64,000 nt of DNA from Pseudisothecium myosuroides. Lineage: Eukaryota; Streptophyta; Bryopsida; Hypnales; Lembophyllaceae. The notes under the pieces are model-generated. The model was given only the letters and a program-made list of their open reading frames with translations. It did not search any database and had not been told where the DNA came from. The stretch spans positions 4,652,501-4,716,500 of the forward strand of contig OX637288.1 of the NCBI GenBank assembly GCA_951799445.1, given 5' to 3'. This document shows, in pieces, positions 61,366-64,000 of this stretch. A program made the position numbers and the translations under genes. Position 1 is the first letter of the stretch. Every line of letters starts with the position of its first letter.

Positions 61366-62091
61366 AGGTAGGTACACCCAAATGTGCCATTGACCTTAAA
61401 GCACCATCTTCACAATGCATACATCTCCAAAATCAACATTAGAAGAAAAATGGGCCCTTGGGAGGGCTCCTTCCCTTTGCAAAGGGGCTGTGAGTTCCCC
61501 ACAATGGAACTCACAACCCCTTTGAGGGACAATGGTCACTATTCATCATCATTGATGAATAGTGGCCACAATAAAATAATATTTAAATAATATTTAAATA
61601 ATAATTTAAATAATAATTAAATAACAATTCAGGCTGACGAGGATAATTTCGGCCACATCAGCATGAAATTCTGTATTTATTTTAAAAATAATAATTTTAT
61701 AATAATTTTATAATAATTTCTAAACTATAATAATGAACCGTCCCGCGCAGAGCAGGCCCTGTTGTTCGCCGGCCAAATTTATTTTTTTTTTTTCGATTTT
61801 TTTTTTTTCGTTTTTTCGCCCAGAGTTCCTTGCTGTCCGGAAACTCACAGACCTCCCAAGGGCCCATTTTTCTTCTGATGATCAATTTTGTACTTAACTT
61901 ATGTGGAAGAAACGCTTTTAGAACCAAACTTTGTTCCTTGATAACTTTTGCATACAGTATCCAAATGCCATGTTTTCTGGTGTGTTGGAAACTCCTTTCA
62001 CTTGCCAACCAGAATATATGAAAATCTGACCATTCTAATAATAGTAATAAGGCTCAATAGCAAAAGGTGGTGGTTTTGGGTGTACCTACCT
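61366..62091. mobile_element. AGGTAGGTACACCCAAA-TIR element, 726 bp, carrying a nested MITE
   Basis: It starts AGGTAGGTACACCCAAATGT and ends TTTTGGGTGTACCTACCT, a 17-bp inverted match. Without the nested MITE (444 bp plus duplication) it is about 280 bp. Its relative is the broken element around 46751-48010. Confidence 0.75.
61437..61880. mobile_element. Nested MITE, 444 bp, 29-bp TIRs and 5-bp target duplication ATCAA
   Basis: The left end is CATTAGAAGAAAAATGGGCC and the right end in reverse is CATCAGAAGAAAAATGGGCC, pairing for 29 bp with one mismatch. ATCAA flanks both sides (61432-61436 and 61881-61885). The interior has AAT-rich repeats and a GC-rich patch (61738-61770). Confidence 0.85.
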
Positions 62092-62410
62092 CATGCTACT
62101 CCCTGCAGTCCTACTCAATGACAATTCAGAGAAAAGGTTGCCACTAAGTTTAATAAGTTGTAGGCCTCGCCAATGAGAGAGCTCGGCTTCAGCAGTCAGT
62201 GCCCCTCTAAGCTTTCACTCAGAAGTTGGAGTGATGAGAATTGTTCAGGTAGGAATGACTTGAGCCTTTTGGCAGAAGAAACTGGCCACCCACCACCAGC
62301 CTTTGTTATTATTTCCTGAACTGAAAAAACTTTGGCACAGACTGACCACCGACCGCGGCTCATTTGGACGGATCTCATTCATTCCCTTACCCCCTGCAGC
62401 AGCTTTTCAA
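62092..62410. other. Spacer, nothing recognised
   Basis: Moderate-GC sequence with no domain, hairpin or bounded repeat that I can support. Confidence 0.35.
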
Positions 62411-62639
62411 TTAACCCTTGAACGTCCACAGGGACGTTTTGCTGTCGATGAATGACAAGAGAATGTCCTCTGGAGGACAGAAGTGCATACTATTCACCCT
62501 TGAAATTTTGTGTGGAAAGGAAAGATCATGAATAGTAGTTTGACCTCCAATGAGCATTTTTGTTTTTTCAAAGAAGATAATGTCATCCAATGTCAAAGGA
62601 ATGATTTTCACGGTTACCAGCCCGACGTTTAAGGGTTAA
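62411..62639. mobile_element. Small TTAA-flanked (piggyBac-like) MITE, 229 bp
   Basis: TTAA then CCCTTGAACGTCCACAGGGACG; the far end is CGACGTTTAAGGG then TTAA. Terminal CCCTT with an adjacent short GTCC..GGAC palindrome is typical of piggyBac ends. No coding capacity. Confidence 0.72.
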
Positions 62640-62656
62640 CGAAAGGAAAGCCCTTC

Positions 62657-62969
62657 TAAGGTAGTTTGCTCTTAAAGCGACCTTTGAAGAGTTTATTGCA
62701 TTTGGGGGGAAGCTAAACTCCTTGAAACAATTTGCAGAAAATTTTTGTGGGAAGAAAAATGGAATTGGCATTTAAACTAAGTTGTTTTATATATTTTTTT
62801 GGACCTTTGTGGAATCAATTACGGATTTTTGAGGTTAAAACGTAGGGGTCACTGAAAGTGATTGCCTCCTGAAATGTCTACTTTTGGTACTACATTGATG
62901 AAAGCAAAAAGTACCTCTGTGTTAGCGGTTGCTTTTAGAGCAAGGTTGCTTCTAGAGCACCATACCTTA
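62657..62969. mobile_element. Second copy of the TAAGGTAG MITE family, 313 bp
   Basis: Starts TAAGGTAGTTTGC and ends GCACCATACCTTA. The interior parallels 51672-51990 (TTAAAGCGACC, TTTTTTTGGACCTTTGTGGAAT, GTACCTCTGTG). Confidence 0.65.
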
Positions 62970-64000
62970 TTTGGACACAATTGTTGATTTGATCCCTTTA
63001 GAATTGAGGAAGCATAAAAAAAAATCATGCATGGAGAAATCACACACAAACTAGTAAAAAGAGGAATCCAATCTCTTTGACAATATATGAATTTGTTAAT
63101 AATTTTTGAAGTGGTCATCAATCTTGCTCACTTAAAATTGAGCTTAAAATGAGGAGAAAACGGCCCAAAATCAGCACATTCTCTTACACCCAAAAAGTAC
63201 ATGATAAAATTGTGATGATTAAACCATCCTAGTTGTAAGTGCCTATGTTATAAGCACCTTCCATGGTTATAGAATACCTATATTATAGGTAAGTATGTTA
63301 TAGGCACTTTCAATGGTTGTAGAATACTTACTTATACCAAGGCTCAAGGCTCCTAGGCTCGCATTCCTAGGTTCACACCCTAATATCGTTGGTCTATCAC
63401 TTGCCCACTCCTAAAGTGCCCATGTCACATCCCAAGCATGCTCATTGTTCCATCTATTTTTTTAAAAGCACACGTTTGGACATCTTGCATGGCTTGAATG
63501 CCGTGCCATTTCTAATGTGCCTGTAATAATTTGATGTCTACAATATGGTGACTTGCTTTACCTACATCTCCATTTGCTTTATTCATGGAGGAAAAAATGA
63601 GTTTACTCTTGAACATTTGGTATTTTTTGTTTCAGCTGTAGTTAGCCTTTCAAATTTTGGAATTAAACTATACAATAATAAGACTAAACACAATCGAAGA
63701 CTAGATTTCTTGAAAGAAAACAAAAGGATGGTTTTCTTCAAGATGACACAACTTTCCCCAAAATCAACATCCTCATGTCTTTCACCTCTAAAATCAACAT
63801 TGATCGAATCAAAGCTTCCCTTGTTTCTATGTCATCACTGATAATGTAAATTGACTATACAGTGGGTTAGAAAATCTCAAATTATTTCACGTACTAGAAA
63901 AGTTGTTTCTTGAAAATTTTGTTATAAAAAAGGATTGGACAATAGTTATCAACTAAATGATATAAAGTAAGTGCATTTATAATAACATAAACAATATTAA
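62970..64000. other. AT-rich end of window, no supported gene
   Basis: It contains the low-copy repeat relative at 63225-63410. Short open frames (for example 63545-63841) have no recognisable domain. Confidence 0.4.

Overview
The window is nuclear DNA of a land plant. It holds spliced genes with GT-AG introns, plant-type gene families (a DREB-type AP2 factor, an LRR receptor kinase of the HAESA/HSL type, a plant TRM1), AAACCCTA telo-box motifs near promoters, and AT-rich intergenic DNA full of non-autonomous DNA transposons. The many introns, including one inside an AP2 domain and several inside a HAESA-type kinase domain, and the low gene density lead me to guess a seedless plant (bryophyte, lycophyte or fern). 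That guess is an inference and is not proven by the sequence.

Layout. 1-3.4 kb: an old TTAA-type element carrying two copies of a 735-bp MITE, with a third copy beyond it. 3.4-8 kb: moderate-GC intergenic DNA and a dispersed inverted repeat. 8-14.6 kb (+): a probable CT-rich leader and a three-exon DREB-like AP2/ERF gene (351 aa). 17.3-20.4 kb (-): a seven-exon gene for an unrecognised, probably plastid-targeted 411-aa protein. 21.4-22.3 kb: a second, inverted copy of the dispersed repeat. 23.3-27.7 kb (-): a ten-exon TRM1 tRNA dimethyltransferase gene with two candidate starts and a telo-box upstream. 28-38.5 kb: AT-rich DNA with a TTAA element, a mariner/Stowaway element invaded by a CACTA element, and a second CACTA element ending 130 bp from the next gene. 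38.6-44.0 kb (-): a seven-exon LRR receptor kinase gene (1006 aa). 44.7-45.6 kb (-): a broken partial copy of TRM1. 45.6-64 kb: no convincing genes, but many bounded MITEs, foldbacks and nested insertions.

The four genes do not form a pathway. They suggest ordinary nuclear functions: transcription control, a plastid protein, tRNA m2,2G26 modification and surface peptide perception. No autonomous transposase, tRNA, rRNA or CRISPR array was seen. The most notable features are the transposon layering, with several target-site duplications readable directly; a family of TTAA-flanked (piggyBac-like) elements; a near-perfect small hairpin inside an intron of the receptor kinase; and the decayed TRM1 copy with a nonsense codon and a local inversion. 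All exon coordinates were derived by hand from reading frames, family conservation and splice consensus, without transcripts.
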